Counted from the first letter of the stretch, positions 42,300 to 50,993 are shown. The stretch is DNA of 64,000 nt from Parapedobacter sp042666505 (GCF_042666505.1 NZ_JBHTDN010000001.1:62001-126000), one strand, 5' to 3'. The notes: generated from the letters alone by a model not told the origin. A program made the numbers and translations.

Positions 42300-43286
42300 A
42301 TGAAACACGTAACCATTTTAGTGCCCGACGTGCAAACCGCTAACAGTACGATTGCCTGTATCGTTGGTGCTTACCAGGTATTTACGGGCGCCAATGAATA
42401 TCGGCAAAAACAGGGAAAAGAACCGTTGTTTACGATTGAGACGGCTGGCGTAGCCGACGAATCGACGTTCATCGGTGGACTACTGACCTTCAAGCCTCAG
42501 GTGAACATCGCCTCGTTGCAGAAGACAGACCTGATCCTCATCCCTTCCATCACACCGGCGTTTGAGCAAGCCATGCATGGCAATAGGTTATTGATCGAAT
42601 GGCTGCGCCAGCAATATAAAAATGGAGCCGAGGTGGCCAGCATGTGTACCGGAGCCTTTATCTTGGCATCATCGGGACTGCTGGAAAAGCGGAGTTGTTC
42701 CATCCATTGGAATTCGGCAAATCATTTTAGGGCGTTATTTCCAAATATACAGCTGAAAACGGAAAAATTGATCACCGACGAACGGGGTATCTATACCAAT
42801 GGCGGAGGCTATTCGTTTTTGAATTTGCTGTTATACTTGGTTGAAAAATACTACGACCGGGAGACGGCAATTTATTGTTCAAAGATTTTTCAGATCGAGC
42901 TCGACCGGCAAACGCAATCGGCTTTCGCCATATTCACCGGGCAAAAGACTCACGGCGATGATGTGGTGAAAAATGCCCAGCAGTATCTTGAAGATCATTT
43001 CTGTGAAAAGATATCGGTGGAAGACCTTTCGAAGCGATTTGCCGTCGGACGGAGAAACTTTGATAGGCGGTTTGTGAAAGCTACCGGCAATACGCCGCTT
43101 GAATACCTGCAACGTGTCAAAATCGAATCGGCTAAAAAGGCGTTTGAAACTACCCGTAAGACTGTTAATGAAGTAATGTATGAGGTGGGGTACTCGGATG
43201 TAAAGGCATTCCGGGAGGTGTTCCGGAAAATTACCGGTATGTCGCCGTTGGAATACCGGAATCGATACAACAAGGAAGCTGTTTAA
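42300..43286 (+). CDS. GlxA family transcriptional regulator (DJ-1/PfpI plus AraC)
   Basis: 328 residues. N-terminal DJ-1/PfpI-like domain (HVTILVPDVQTANSTIACIV) with the nucleophile-elbow Cys ASMCTGAFILASSG; C-terminal AraC domain with ISVEDLSKRFAVGRRNFDRR and VMYEVGYSDVKAFREVFRKI. GlxA regulators often control amine, amino-acid or stress genes. Its probable target is the divergent SRPBCC gene (inferred from position). Confidence 0.92.
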   Translation: MKHVTILVPDVQTANSTIACIVGAYQVFTGANEYRQKQGKEPLFTIETAGVADESTFIGGLLTFKPQVNIASLQKTDLILIPSITPAFEQAMHGNRLLIEWLRQQYKNGAEVASMCTGAFILASSGLLEKRSCSIHWNSANHFRALFPNIQLKTEKLITDERGIYTNGGGYSFLNLLLYLVEKYYDRETAIYCSKIFQIELDRQTQSAFAIFTGQKTHGDDVVKNAQQYLEDHFCEKISVEDLSKRFAVGRRNFDRRFVKATGNTPLEYLQRVKIESAKKAFETTRKTVNEVMYEVGYSDVKAFREVFRKITGMSPLEYRNRYNKEAV

Positions 43287-43305
43287 TTTGTAACAAATAA
43301 TTAAA

Positions 43306-44196
43306 ATGGTTAGCAGGAGCGAAGCCCAGATACTGGAAATAATTTTGGAAGTTGCGGCAAAGGATTCAGGGATATTGGCTGTATTGCAGGATGGATCGCG
43401 GTCTAATCCGAATGTAACGAAGGACATATTCCAGGATTATGATATAATTTACGTAGTTGAACACCTTGGACCGTTCCTTGCCAATCCTGCCTGGGTAGAG
43501 GTATTCGGCGAGCTTATGATCCTGCAAATGCCTGAGGACATGGAGCTTTATCCGCCGACACCGGAATTGGCGGGCGCTTTTTCATATTTGCTGCAGTTTA
43601 CCGACGGCAACCGGATTGACCTGACCTTGGTGCCGCTGGAAAAACTGAGCCATTTTACCGGAGATAGTCTGTGCAAGGTCCTATGGGATAAAAAGGGCTT
43701 ATTTACGCGCGCGCCGTTACCACCTGCCAGTGACAGGGGGTATTGGGTGCAAAAACCTTCGGCACGCTCATTCGAAGATTGCTGCAACGAATTTTGGTAT
43801 ACCAACGCGGGATTGGCAAAAGGCCTGTGGCGCGAGGAGTTGATATGGGTGAACGAATTGTTGAATCAGGTGATTCGCGGTGCGTTGATGCAAATGGCCG
43901 ACTGGTACATCGGCTGTCAGTATGGGTTTGCGGTCAATCCGGGTAAGTTCGGGAAATATTACCAGCGATACCTGCAGCCGGAAGCCTATAGCCGGTTGCT
44001 GGCTACGTATTCGCGTGGCGATTTGACAGACACCTGGCGGGCGGTGTGGGCAACCATTGAATTATTCAGGGACTGGGCCGGCTATGTATCGGAAAAATTA
44101 GGCTACAGCTATCGCCTGGACTGGGACCGAAAGGTAACGGGATACATTGCCCACGTACAGCAGTTGCCGAAGGAGGCGGTTCGCATTTACGGCTGA
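43306..44196 (+). CDS. Aminoglycoside 6-adenylyltransferase, ANT(6)/AadS-like
   Basis: 296 residues of the ANT(6) nucleotidyltransferase family: LQDGSRSNPN (the GSR motif), FQDYDIIYVV (metal-binding Asp pair), RIDLTLVPLEKL and the C-terminal helical segment around FGKYYQRYL. AadS/ANT(6) adenylate streptomycin at the 6-position. The gene shows no mobile context: it sits 19 bases after the GlxA-like gene. It is more likely a chromosomal ANT(6)-like relative than an acquired resistance gene. The 3' end overlaps the convergent alkB-like gene by ten bases. Confidence 0.88.
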   Translation: MVSRSEAQILEIILEVAAKDSGILAVLQDGSRSNPNVTKDIFQDYDIIYVVEHLGPFLANPAWVEVFGELMILQMPEDMELYPPTPELAGAFSYLLQFTDGNRIDLTLVPLEKLSHFTGDSLCKVLWDKKGLFTRAPLPPASDRGYWVQKPSARSFEDCCNEFWYTNAGLAKGLWREELIWVNELLNQVIRGALMQMADWYIGCQYGFAVNPGKFGKYYQRYLQPEAYSRLLATYSRGDLTDTWRAVWATIELFRDWAGYVSEKLGYSYRLDWDRKVTGYIAHVQQLPKEAVRIYG

Positions 44197-44828
44197 GTGG
44201 CTACATGCGCTCCAGGGCGAGGGATAACGATGGTTCTGAAGGTCAGGTTGACCCTCGGCTTCACAATCTTTTTACTGGGCGGAAGCCTATGTAGCCAAAA
44301 GGTTTGCGTGGTATCTTTCATAACCAACAGGCTTCCGTGCTCCAATGTAAGCGTTACTTTCTCACCGGTTTGTTTGTGTTTAAAGGCAAATTTGCGCTCC
44401 GCGCCGAGACTTAAAGACGCAATGGCACCGTCTTTTTTCAGGTCGGCTTCGCCATCGCTATGCCAGGCCATTCCTTCGTCTCCGTTGTGATACAGGTTGA
44501 GCAGGCAGGAGTTAAAGGTTTCTCCGGTTTCTTTTTCCGTTAGTGCTTTTAACGCTAATAGATCTTCGGTCCAGGGTAATGCATATTTGGTGGTATTCGA
44601 GTAGGTGTATGCGTAGGGCTTTTCGCCATACCAAGCCACTTTTCGTTTGGTAACAATTTTCTTTCTGAAGATGACGGCTTCGTCATTCCGCCATTCAATG
44701 GTCTCCAATAGCCTATGTAGGTAAAAATCCGCTTGCTCTCGGGCAAGCAACCTGCCGAAATAATTGACGGTTCCCTGGTAAGGAAGCCAATTTTTGTGTG
44801 GATCGATCTTTTGATTAAATAAGTCCAT
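44187..44828 (-). CDS. alkB: AlkB-like 2OG-Fe(II) dioxygenase
   Basis: 213 residues. Iron ligands H-x-D in GMAWHSDGEADL and His in TFWLHRLPPS, then R-x5-R (PRVNLTFRTI) for 2-oxoglutarate. The nucleotide-lid segment CLLNLYHNGDEG matches AlkB. It repairs 1-methyladenine/3-methylcytosine by oxidative demethylation. It overlaps the Ada metal-binding gene by 14 bases and is last in the split-ada operon. Confidence 0.93.
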   Translation of the reverse strand: MDLFNQKIDPHKNWLPYQGTVNYFGRLLAREQADFYLHRLLETIEWRNDEAVIFRKKIVTKRKVAWYGEKPYAYTYSNTTKYALPWTEDLLALKALTEKETGETFNSCLLNLYHNGDEGMAWHSDGEADLKKDGAIASLSLGAERKFAFKHKQTGEKVTLTLEHGSLLVMKDTTQTFWLHRLPPSKKIVKPRVNLTFRTIVIPRPGAHVATQP

Positions 44829-45060
44829 CTTTCCAGTTTTTATAACGTTCTTTCAGACAGCGGTAACAAGGGCGAAAGTTGTTTTGCCGTGCTTCTTGTT
44901 CTGTAGCAAAGAACACTCGGTGTGCTTTCTTCATCCGTTTGCCTGACGTACAGTTTAGTAAACCATAAATTTTGAGTATTTTGTTTCCTCCGAAGCAAAT
45001 CTCTTGGTTTCTGATTTTACTTCTTAACACGGCGTCCGATAGTTCTGCATGTGCGACCAT
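44815..45060 (-). CDS. Stand-alone Ada metal-binding (N-Ada) domain protein
   Basis: 81 residues with the Ada_Zn_binding core: KIYGLLNCTSGKRMKKAHRV, then NNFRPCYRCL. Cysteines are C22, C37, C65 and C68. In full Ada, four Cys bind zinc and one accepts the methyl of a DNA phosphotriester to switch on transcription; here the second position of the first pair (C-x3-C) is Lys, so the fourth ligand may be C22. As a free protein it presumably acts in trans with the AraC-MGMT protein. Confidence 0.8.
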   Translation of the reverse strand: MVAHAELSDAVLRSKIRNQEICFGGNKILKIYGLLNCTSGKRMKKAHRVFFATEQEARQNNFRPCYRCLKERYKNWKDGLI

Positions 45061-45071
45061 TTTACCAAGGC

Positions 45072-45785
45072 TTAGTTTAATGCATCGTGAAAAATGATTC
45101 CCAACGTGTGGCGCTCGCCATCTTTTATTTCACTTACACCGTGTTTCATGTTCACCCGGTAATACCCTTTCGATCCCTTCTCAGGTTTAAAATTGGTTGT
45201 AAAAATTAGCATATCTCCTTTTTTAGGTGTTAATACGATTGCTTTGGATTGTGCCCTTGGGATTTGTTGCGTCAGTACAAATTCTCCACCGGTGAAATCT
45301 TTGTCCACCTCATCAAGCATGAATACCAGTTGCATGGGGAAATACACATCGCCGTACAGGTCCTGATGTAGGGTATTGAAGCCTCCCTTGCCGTATTTCA
45401 AGATCAACACGGTTGCCTCTTGCTGGTTGCTTTTGCGGCAGTTTTCCAAGAAGGCTGCATGGTTTAGGGGGAATTCGGACCCCATATTCAGTACCTTGAA
45501 CCACGTATTCGCAATCGGAGCGAGATACGGATAAATATGTGTACGGAGCGTCTGGATCACCTCGGGTAGTGGATAACTGAAGTATTTGTATTCGCCTAAA
45601 CCAAACCGATGCCGAGCCATGACAACTGATTTTCGATATCGATCCGATTGATCGTACAGGGCTTTCAACGCGTTGCACTGTTCATCGGTCAAGAGGCGGG
45701 AAACGATGGCGTATCCCTGTAGGTGCATCTGTTCGGTAACGTTTTGCCAATCTGTGTTTTTTATTCTTTCAATGAGGTGTTGCAT
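45072..45785 (-). CDS. 2OG-Fe(II) oxygenase in the split-ada operon
   Basis: 237 residues starting MQHLIERIKNTDWQNV. The double-stranded beta-helix has HQD (TLHQDLYGDVYFP) and a distal His with Arg (MKHGVSEIKDGERHTLGII), as in prolyl-hydroxylase-like oxygenases. Proteins of this class sit in adaptive-response operons of Bacteroidota; substrate is not known. The ORF extends upstream to 45992, but the extra 69 residues are low-complexity and overlap the MGMT gene, so I use the ATG at 45785. Confidence 0.87.
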   Translation of the reverse strand: MQHLIERIKNTDWQNVTEQMHLQGYAIVSRLLTDEQCNALKALYDQSDRYRKSVVMARHRFGLGEYKYFSYPLPEVIQTLRTHIYPYLAPIANTWFKVLNMGSEFPLNHAAFLENCRKSNQQEATVLILKYGKGGFNTLHQDLYGDVYFPMQLVFMLDEVDKDFTGGEFVLTQQIPRAQSKAIVLTPKKGDMLIFTTNFKPEKGSKGYYRVNMKHGVSEIKDGERHTLGIIFHDALN

Positions 45786-45795
45786 GGCGGCCAGT

Positions 45796-46644
45796 TTAAG
45801 TTCCCGAATGGATTTTTGACCTTTCCCAGCCGATGATGGCGGCCTTTCGGGTTGCCCCCCACATGTATCCGCCGAAAGCTCCCGATGATTGGATGATCCG
45901 GTGGCAGGGGATGAGGAAGGCGACCGGGTTACTGCCGATGGCTGTGCCGACCGCGCGGGAAGCACCGGGATTGCCAACCCGGTCGGCGACACTGCTATAG
46001 GTTGACAAGCTGCCCATCGGAATTTTTAATAGGCTTTCCCATACTTTTAATTGGAAGTCTGTACCTTTTAAATGCAGCTTTATTTGGTGGAGTTCGCGCC
46101 AATCGTTCTGGAAGATGAACAGTGCGTTTTGTTGCAGCAAATCTAATTTCCGCAGAAAGGTGGCGTTTGGGAACTTGGCGGTAAGGTCGCTCAACGCCTT
46201 CGCCTCGTCTTCTTGAAAAGCCAGGTAACATATACCTTTTGGTGTGGAAGCCACGATCAGTGGACCAAAGGGGCTTTCGGCGAAACTGTAATGGATGACT
46301 AGGTTTTTTCCGCCATTCTTGTATTCCGCGGGCGTCATCCCTTCGATCTTGATAAACAGGTCGTGTAACCGGCTCGTGCTGGAAAGTCCGGTTTCATAGG
46401 CGGTGTCGAATAAAGTGGCCCGTTCTTCTTTTAACAGTCGCTTCGCATGCTCAACACTGATGTACTGTAAAAAGCGCTTCGGACTGGTTCCCGCCCATTC
46501 GGTGAATAGCCGTTGAAAATGCGATGGGCTCAAATGGATTTTTTCTGCTACGTCATCCAAGTTGGGCTGCGATTTAAAATTTTCCCTGATGTAATCGATT
46601 GCTTCCGCAATTCGATGGTAATTGATGCTAGCTTGTATGTTCAT
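45796..46644 (-). CDS. AraC-type regulator fused to O6-methylguanine-DNA methyltransferase
   Basis: 282 residues. AraC helix-turn-helix unit (about 10-110; NLDDVAEKIHLSPSHFQRLF, FIKIEGMTPAEY), then an Ogt/MGMT domain (about 115-280) with the active Cys247 in FLIPCHRII and the helix NPGASRAVGTAIGSNPVA. This is Ada minus its metal-binding domain, which is encoded separately two genes downstream. First gene of the operon; an inverted repeat lies directly upstream (46647-46688). Confidence 0.92.
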   Translation of the reverse strand: MNIQASINYHRIAEAIDYIRENFKSQPNLDDVAEKIHLSPSHFQRLFTEWAGTSPKRFLQYISVEHAKRLLKEERATLFDTAYETGLSSTSRLHDLFIKIEGMTPAEYKNGGKNLVIHYSFAESPFGPLIVASTPKGICYLAFQEDEAKALSDLTAKFPNATFLRKLDLLQQNALFIFQNDWRELHQIKLHLKGTDFQLKVWESLLKIPMGSLSTYSSVADRVGNPGASRAVGTAIGSNPVAFLIPCHRIIQSSGAFGGYMWGATRKAAIIGWERSKIHSGT

Positions 46645-46646
46645 AA

Positions 46647-46688
46647 CAATGAATTTTCTCTACTGCAAATTTCCAAAACAATTCATTG
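46647..46688 (-). promoter_or_regulatory. Inverted repeat in the split-ada promoter region
   Basis: CAATGAATT (46647-46655) and AATTCATTG (46680-46688) are perfect inverted arms with a 24-base spacer, 33 bases centre to centre, about three DNA turns. The spacer contains a weak -7-like box on the minus strand (GAAATTTG, 46673-46666). Position fits an Ada/AraC dimer site, but the sequence is not the E. coli Ada box. Confidence 0.5.
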
Positions 46689-46716
46689 CCATAAAATCCG
46701 AAACGTGCTCTATGTA

Positions 46717-47163
46717 TCAGGTGGTGCGGTTGGGCTTGGGAAGAGGCTTTTCTTTCAAGGGATTTCCTCCGTCTATGAACAATTTGCCGTTATCGGTTAA
46801 TGCTGCGGCAATTTTTAACAGGGCTTGCTGTTCGAGCTCGGGGTGGCGTCCGTCTAACGCACCTACGCGGACGGCAATGGCCAGGTCAAATCGTTGCTGG
46901 TTTTCCGGCAATTCAAACGTTTCAATTTTTGCTTGGAGGAATCGCAAAGTGCCCTTGTTGATTTCCGGTTGCGAACTGCGGATGGCTTGTTCGATGGCTT
47001 TTGCAGATCGATCGATGGCTAATACGTGCCCGTTACCGATCCGCTTTGCGATTTCACGAGCTGCTGCGCCGGTGCCGCAACCAATTTCCAATACCCGGAG
47101 GCCATGCGTTAAGGGCAGGGCTTCCACAATTTCCAAAAGACGCTGTGAAATGATTGGTGCCAT
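46717..47163 (-). CDS. Class I SAM-dependent methyltransferase
   Basis: 148 residues from ATG 47163 (MAPIISQRLLEIVEALP), with motif I LRVLEIGCGTGAAAREIAKR and acidic ALAIDRSAKAIEQA-like region, and FDLAIAVRVGAL as motif IV. A longer start at 47253 would overlap the upstream gene by 17 bases. Substrate unknown. It lies just upstream of the split-ada operon on the same strand. Confidence 0.78.
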   Translation of the reverse strand: MAPIISQRLLEIVEALPLTHGLRVLEIGCGTGAAAREIAKRIGNGHVLAIDRSAKAIEQAIRSSQPEINKGTLRFLQAKIETFELPENQQRFDLAIAVRVGALDGRHPELEQQALLKIAAALTDNGKLFIDGGNPLKEKPLPKPNRTT

Positions 47164-47236
47164 TTTGCTTCGGTTAAGAGTCGCCCCGCAAGGCCAGTGG
47201 GCTACGCCTACTGAGCGTGCATAAGGTTTCGCTTTG

Positions 47237-47557
47237 TCAATACATTGGCGCATCGGGATCGACACGTCCGCGATGCGGCCGGGTCTCCTTTGCCAGGTTG
47301 TACTCCCGATTGCCGGCGTTATCTGAGCCGTTTACGAGGCCTTTGTCAAAAAGCGCTTCGAGGATTTCCTTCACCTGTATTTCGTTGGCATCGACGTCGC
47401 CTAACAAGGCGAGTTTCGCAGCTACTTTCTTCGCCGTACCTTTGCCAAGGTCCGCCAAAGCGAACACCGTGCGCTCCTGCAGCGGAGCCCCTGGATCGTG
47501 CTCAGCGGGCACTTGCAGGGGGGCGGCGATCCCGTCTTCAAAATTATTCTTTTTCAT
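47237..47557 (-). CDS. Small hypothetical protein, possible winged helix
   Basis: 106 residues. Predicted helix-rich centre (TAKKVAAKLALLGDVDANEI, QVKEILEALFDKGLV) followed by a short beta-like NREYNLAKE, the pattern of a winged-helix domain. No recognised family. No signal or membrane segment. Divergent from the cold-shock gene. Confidence 0.6.
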   Translation of the reverse strand: MKKNNFEDGIAAPLQVPAEHDPGAPLQERTVFALADLGKGTAKKVAAKLALLGDVDANEIQVKEILEALFDKGLVNGSDNAGNREYNLAKETRPHRGRVDPDAPMY

Positions 47558-47723
47558 GAGTTCCCGGTAATTTTCCCGTAAAACAATTCAGTGTCGGCAA
47601 TGTTTGCCGGCTTCCCAAAAACGATCGAATAAAACTATCCAAAGAAAAAAGCTGATTTTCAGTAAATTATTTATACCTTTACTGCCAATTAATTTATTTT
47701 ATTTATTTTTTATTCAAGATGCC

Positions 47724-47915
47724 ATGCAAGAAGGCGTAGTAAAATTTTTCAATGAAACCAAAGGTTTCGGTTTCATCACCCCTAACGAAGGTGGACGTGA
47801 CGTATTTGTTCATTCTTCGGGGTTGAAAGACCGTGTCCGGGAAAACGATGAGGTTTCTTTTGAAGTCGAACAAGGCCAGAAAGGCCTCAATGCAGTAAAT
47901 GTAAAACTGATTTAA
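47724..47915 (+). CDS. Cold-shock domain protein (CspA family)
   Basis: 63 residues starting MQEGVVKFFNETKGFGFI: RNP1 KGFGFI and RNP2 DVFVHSS (RDVFVHSSGL) are intact. Binds single-stranded nucleic acid, acting as an RNA chaperone. The AT-rich upstream region of ~160 bases could form a regulated leader, as in other csp genes. A longer frame to 47604 is not family-like. Confidence 0.94.
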   Translation: MQEGVVKFFNETKGFGFITPNEGGRDVFVHSSGLKDRVRENDEVSFEVEQGQKGLNAVNVKLI

Positions 47916-47940
47916 TCCCATTTTTCAAATATTGTATAGA

Positions 47941-47975
47941 AACCATCCGGAGATTATGCCCGGATGGTTTTTTTT
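47941..47975 (+). terminator. Intrinsic terminator after the cold-shock gene
   Basis: Perfect 10-bp stem AACCATCCGG/CCGGATGGTT, nine-base loop, then a run of T. Confidence 0.9.
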
Positions 47976-48093
47976 GCGGAGTACCGCAGCCGTGGCCGGT
48001 GTTAAAAAAGGTTAAATATACCACCGCCGCTCAGCTGCCGGTCTTCGATTCCGTATATTCGGAAACTTTTTATTTTTTTTAATATAACATTAC

Positions 48094-49161
48094 ATGTCCA
48101 AGACCAGTTTCAACAGCACCAATAAACCTTTTGCCAGCACGCTCCGCACGCGGGTAAACGATTACTTCAAAACGCGGCAGCTTTCCAATACCGGCAACCG
48201 GAAGCTGTATATTAAAAGCATACTTTTGGTATGCACCGCTTTCGGCCTGTATGCCGCTTTGCTTTCGCTATCTATGCCCATATGGCTTTCCTGCATGTTG
48301 TGTATCCTTCTCGGGGTTGCATTTGCAACAATCGGATTTAATATCATGCACGAGGGCGGGCATCAAAGTTTTTCGAAAAAGGCTTGGATTAACAACATAT
48401 CGGCGTATACGCTAAACATGCTCGGCGGGACGATCTATTTCTGGAAACAGAAGCATAACATCAGCCACCATACCTACACCAACGTCGACGGTCTTGATCA
48501 TGACATCGACATCAAATTCATGCGCATGCACGCTGATCAGCCGCGTCATTGGTTCCATCGGTTCCAGTTCGCGTATTGGTTTGTGCTATACGGAATCTCA
48601 TACATTGCGTGGGTGCTGTTTCAGGACTTCGAGAAATATTTCTCCGGTAAGATGGGGCCGCAGGCGGAGCGAAAAGCAATGCCGCTACGCGAACACCTGA
48701 TCTTTTGGGGTACCAAATTGTCTTACGCGGCGGTATACTTTGTTATTCCGATTGTTGCGGTAGGCTGGCTCCCCGCGCTTATCGGCTGGCTGATCGTGGG
48801 TGTATCCTGCGGTTTTTGCCTGGCAGTGGTTTTCCAGCTGGCCCACGTGGTGGAAGCGACGCAGTTTCCGGTTGCTGACGGAGAAAGTGGCAAAATCGAA
48901 CAAGAATGGATGGTTCATCAACTCAGTACTACGGCCAATTTCGCGACGGGCAGCCGCACGGTATCGTGGTTGCTGGGCGGGCTTAACTTCCAGGTGGAAC
49001 ATCACCTCTTTCCCCGCATTAGCCATGTGCATTATCCGGCCATCAACAAATTGGTGAAGGCCACCTGCAAGGAGTTCGGCGTAACGTATCTGGAGCACCG
49101 CACGATGGGTCACGCGTTTGCCTCCCACCTGCGCCACATTTACCGGCTGGGCAGAGGGTGA
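48094..49161 (+). CDS. Membrane fatty acid desaturase (acyl-CoA/acyl-lipid type)
   Basis: 355 residues, about four transmembrane helices. Three His boxes: HEGGHQSF, HNISHHTYTN, and QVEHHLFPRISHVHY (Q-x-x-HH). Membrane di-iron desaturase of the DesA3/delta-type group; it introduces double bonds to keep membranes fluid, fitting its position next to a cold-shock gene. The two are separated by a terminator, so they are independent transcripts. Confidence 0.92.
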   Translation: MSKTSFNSTNKPFASTLRTRVNDYFKTRQLSNTGNRKLYIKSILLVCTAFGLYAALLSLSMPIWLSCMLCILLGVAFATIGFNIMHEGGHQSFSKKAWINNISAYTLNMLGGTIYFWKQKHNISHHTYTNVDGLDHDIDIKFMRMHADQPRHWFHRFQFAYWFVLYGISYIAWVLFQDFEKYFSGKMGPQAERKAMPLREHLIFWGTKLSYAAVYFVIPIVAVGWLPALIGWLIVGVSCGFCLAVVFQLAHVVEATQFPVADGESGKIEQEWMVHQLSTTANFATGSRTVSWLLGGLNFQVEHHLFPRISHVHYPAINKLVKATCKEFGVTYLEHRTMGHAFASHLRHIYRLGRG

Positions 49162-49211
49162 CGGCCGCCGCACGAACGGGAATGCCAACAGGTAAAAAAA
49201 CAAAGATATTT

Positions 49212-49234
49212 GGGCGGAAACTCCGCCCGTTTTT
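49212..49234 (+). terminator. Intrinsic terminator after the desaturase gene
   Basis: Stem GGGCGGA/TCCGCCC with an AAC loop (49212-49228), then G and five T. Confidence 0.85.
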
Positions 49235-49268
49235 ATAATTTGCCCCACTAATGTAATCCAGAGAATAT

Positions 49269-49661
49269 ATGGAAAAGAAACGTTTTTCACATCCCCTGCG
49301 TAAAGAAGAATTTGTGACCGGCCCGTACTCGGACGCCTTGTTGGTAGACGGTTGCCTCTATGTGAGCGGGCAAGGTCCGGTGGATTTCGCCACCTCTTCC
49401 TTTGTCCTGGGAACCATCGAGGAAGAAACTCACCTGACGATCAAAAACCTACAGTACCTATTGGACCAAGGCGGTATGACGCTCGACGATGTGATCAAGT
49501 GTACCGTCCACTTGGCGGATATCAACGATTTTGACCGGTTTAATGCGGTCTATGAAACGTACTTCACGGGGATAAGACCGGTACGGACAACCGTGCAATC
49601 GGGACTCGTAAAGGGCATTAAAGTAGAAATCGACTGCATAGCGAAAAAGGGAATAGCTTAA
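49269..49661 (+). CDS. ridA: RidA family (reactive intermediate deaminase)
   Basis: 130 residues: GPYSDALLVDGCLYVSGQGP, TIKNLQYLLDQGGMTLDDVIKC, and the family end with FTGIRPVRTTVQSGL. The conserved Arg in the IRPVRTT context binds the 2-aminoacrylate substrate. RidA hydrolyses enamine/imine intermediates in the cytoplasm. The methyltransferase gene follows 12 bases later. Confidence 0.9.
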   Translation: MEKKRFSHPLRKEEFVTGPYSDALLVDGCLYVSGQGPVDFATSSFVLGTIEEETHLTIKNLQYLLDQGGMTLDDVIKCTVHLADINDFDRFNAVYETYFTGIRPVRTTVQSGLVKGIKVEIDCIAKKGIA

Positions 49662-49673
49662 ATTGAAATCGTC

Positions 49674-50303
49674 GTGACAGGTGATAACGACCAACCCGAA
49701 TTTTGGGAGGCTGCGTTCGCTGAAAAGCGCGAGATGTGGGGCTTTGAGCCGTCGAAATCGGCAATTGTAGCGAGGGATTTCTTTGCTCGGCAGTCGGTGA
49801 AAACGGTTCTCATCCCCGGCTTTGGCTATGGACGAAATGCGCAGATTTTCAGGGAAATCGGTATGGAAGTGACGGGGATTGAGATTTCGAAGACGGCCAT
49901 TGAAATGGCAAGAAAGCATTTCGGGGCCACAATAACCCTCTACCATGGTTCGGTAACCGATATGCCATTTGATACGCATCGGTACGATGGAATATTTTGC
50001 TACGCATTGATTCATTTGCTGGGCGAGGCTGAACGCAGGAAACTGATCCAGGACTGCTACGACCAGCTGTCGGAAAATGGTTATATGGTATTTGCCGTCA
50101 TCTCCAAACGGGCACCCACGTATGGACAGGGCCGGCTGATCAGTGCGGATCGCTACGAAATGTTCGGCGGCGTGCGGCTGTTCTTTTATGACCGGGAATC
50201 CATTAACGCGGAGTTTGGAACAGCTGGCCTGGTTGAGGTCACAGAAATTGAGGAGAATTACCCGTTTTTCCTGATCACCTGCAAAAAGAATAAGCCGTTA
50301 TAG
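49674..50303 (+). CDS. Class I SAM-dependent methyltransferase (thiopurine-MT-like)
   Basis: 209 residues with a GTG start. Motif I VLIPGFGYGRNAQIF and EVTGIEISKTAIEMARKHFG, then YDGIFCYALIHLL. N-terminal WEAAFAEKREMWGFEPSKSA resembles TehB/thiopurine-type enzymes. Substrate unknown. It follows ridA closely and overlaps the convergent yceI-like gene by six bases. Confidence 0.82.
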   Translation: MTGDNDQPEFWEAAFAEKREMWGFEPSKSAIVARDFFARQSVKTVLIPGFGYGRNAQIFREIGMEVTGIEISKTAIEMARKHFGATITLYHGSVTDMPFDTHRYDGIFCYALIHLLGEAERRKLIQDCYDQLSENGYMVFAVISKRAPTYGQGRLISADRYEMFGGVRLFFYDRESINAEFGTAGLVEVTEIEENYPFFLITCKKNKPL

Positions 50304-50831
50304 CCGATTTACCGGCACCACCAGTTCAACTTGGATGATTTCGCCGATCTTGTTTTTTTCCAGGTGATAGTCCTTCCGGTTCAGCTCAAACGTACCGCGG
50401 AAGACTCCTTCATCGCCTTGTTCATCAAAAGTGAAGGGAATCGTTACCTCCTTGGAAACGTCTTTGATGGTAAGCTGGCCGGTAGCTACGAATCCACCGT
50501 CGGATGGAGTGATCGTTGATGAAGCAAAACGTATCGTCGGATAGTTGTGGGCATCCAGAAAATTTTCGGCCTTCGCATGTTTGTCTTTAAGCCCAATGCC
50601 GGTATCGATGGTGTTTACGTCGACGGTAACATCGAATCGCGAATTTGCAAGGTCGGTCAGGTCAAAATCGATGGTACCTTTCAGCCCGGATAGGGTGCCG
50701 GAGGCACCTTTGGTGCTGAATTTGACGCTGTAATCATTTTCTTTTACTTGCCAGGACGTCAAATACACTGCGGTGAATGCCGAAAGGGACAGCATCACGA
50801 TAAAGCCGGTTATCAGGGCGATTCGTTTCAT
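50298..50831 (-). CDS. YceI family periplasmic protein
   Basis: 177 residues from ATG 50831. Signal peptide MKRIALITGFIVMLSLSAF. The lipocalin-like YceI domain includes VKENDYSVKFSTKGASGTLS, LADLANSRF-like strand LTDLANSRFDVTVDVN, HAKAENFLDAHNYPTIRF and TIPFTFDEQGDEGVFRGTFE. YceI proteins bind polyisoprenoids in the periplasm; role unknown. Confidence 0.91.
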   Translation of the reverse strand: MKRIALITGFIVMLSLSAFTAVYLTSWQVKENDYSVKFSTKGASGTLSGLKGTIDFDLTDLANSRFDVTVDVNTIDTGIGLKDKHAKAENFLDAHNYPTIRFASSTITPSDGGFVATGQLTIKDVSKEVTIPFTFDEQGDEGVFRGTFELNRKDYHLEKNKIGEIIQVELVVPVNRL

Positions 50832-50993
50832 AAAAGTGCAATTAATCGATCGCAAATATACACGTTTGCCGTTGGAATTTACGATAGTTTTCTGAAGGTG
50901 AGCGCGTCGCAAAACGCGTTAACCGTATGCCGTAATTGCATAATAATAGCTGCGAATTGCGTAAAATTTATAGCGTAATAGCAATCAAGGTTC

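Noticed and set aside
45786..45992. 69-residue N-terminal extension of the 2OG-Fe(II) oxygenase
   Set aside because: Low-complexity Ser/Pro-rich translation of the out-of-frame end of the AraC-MGMT gene.
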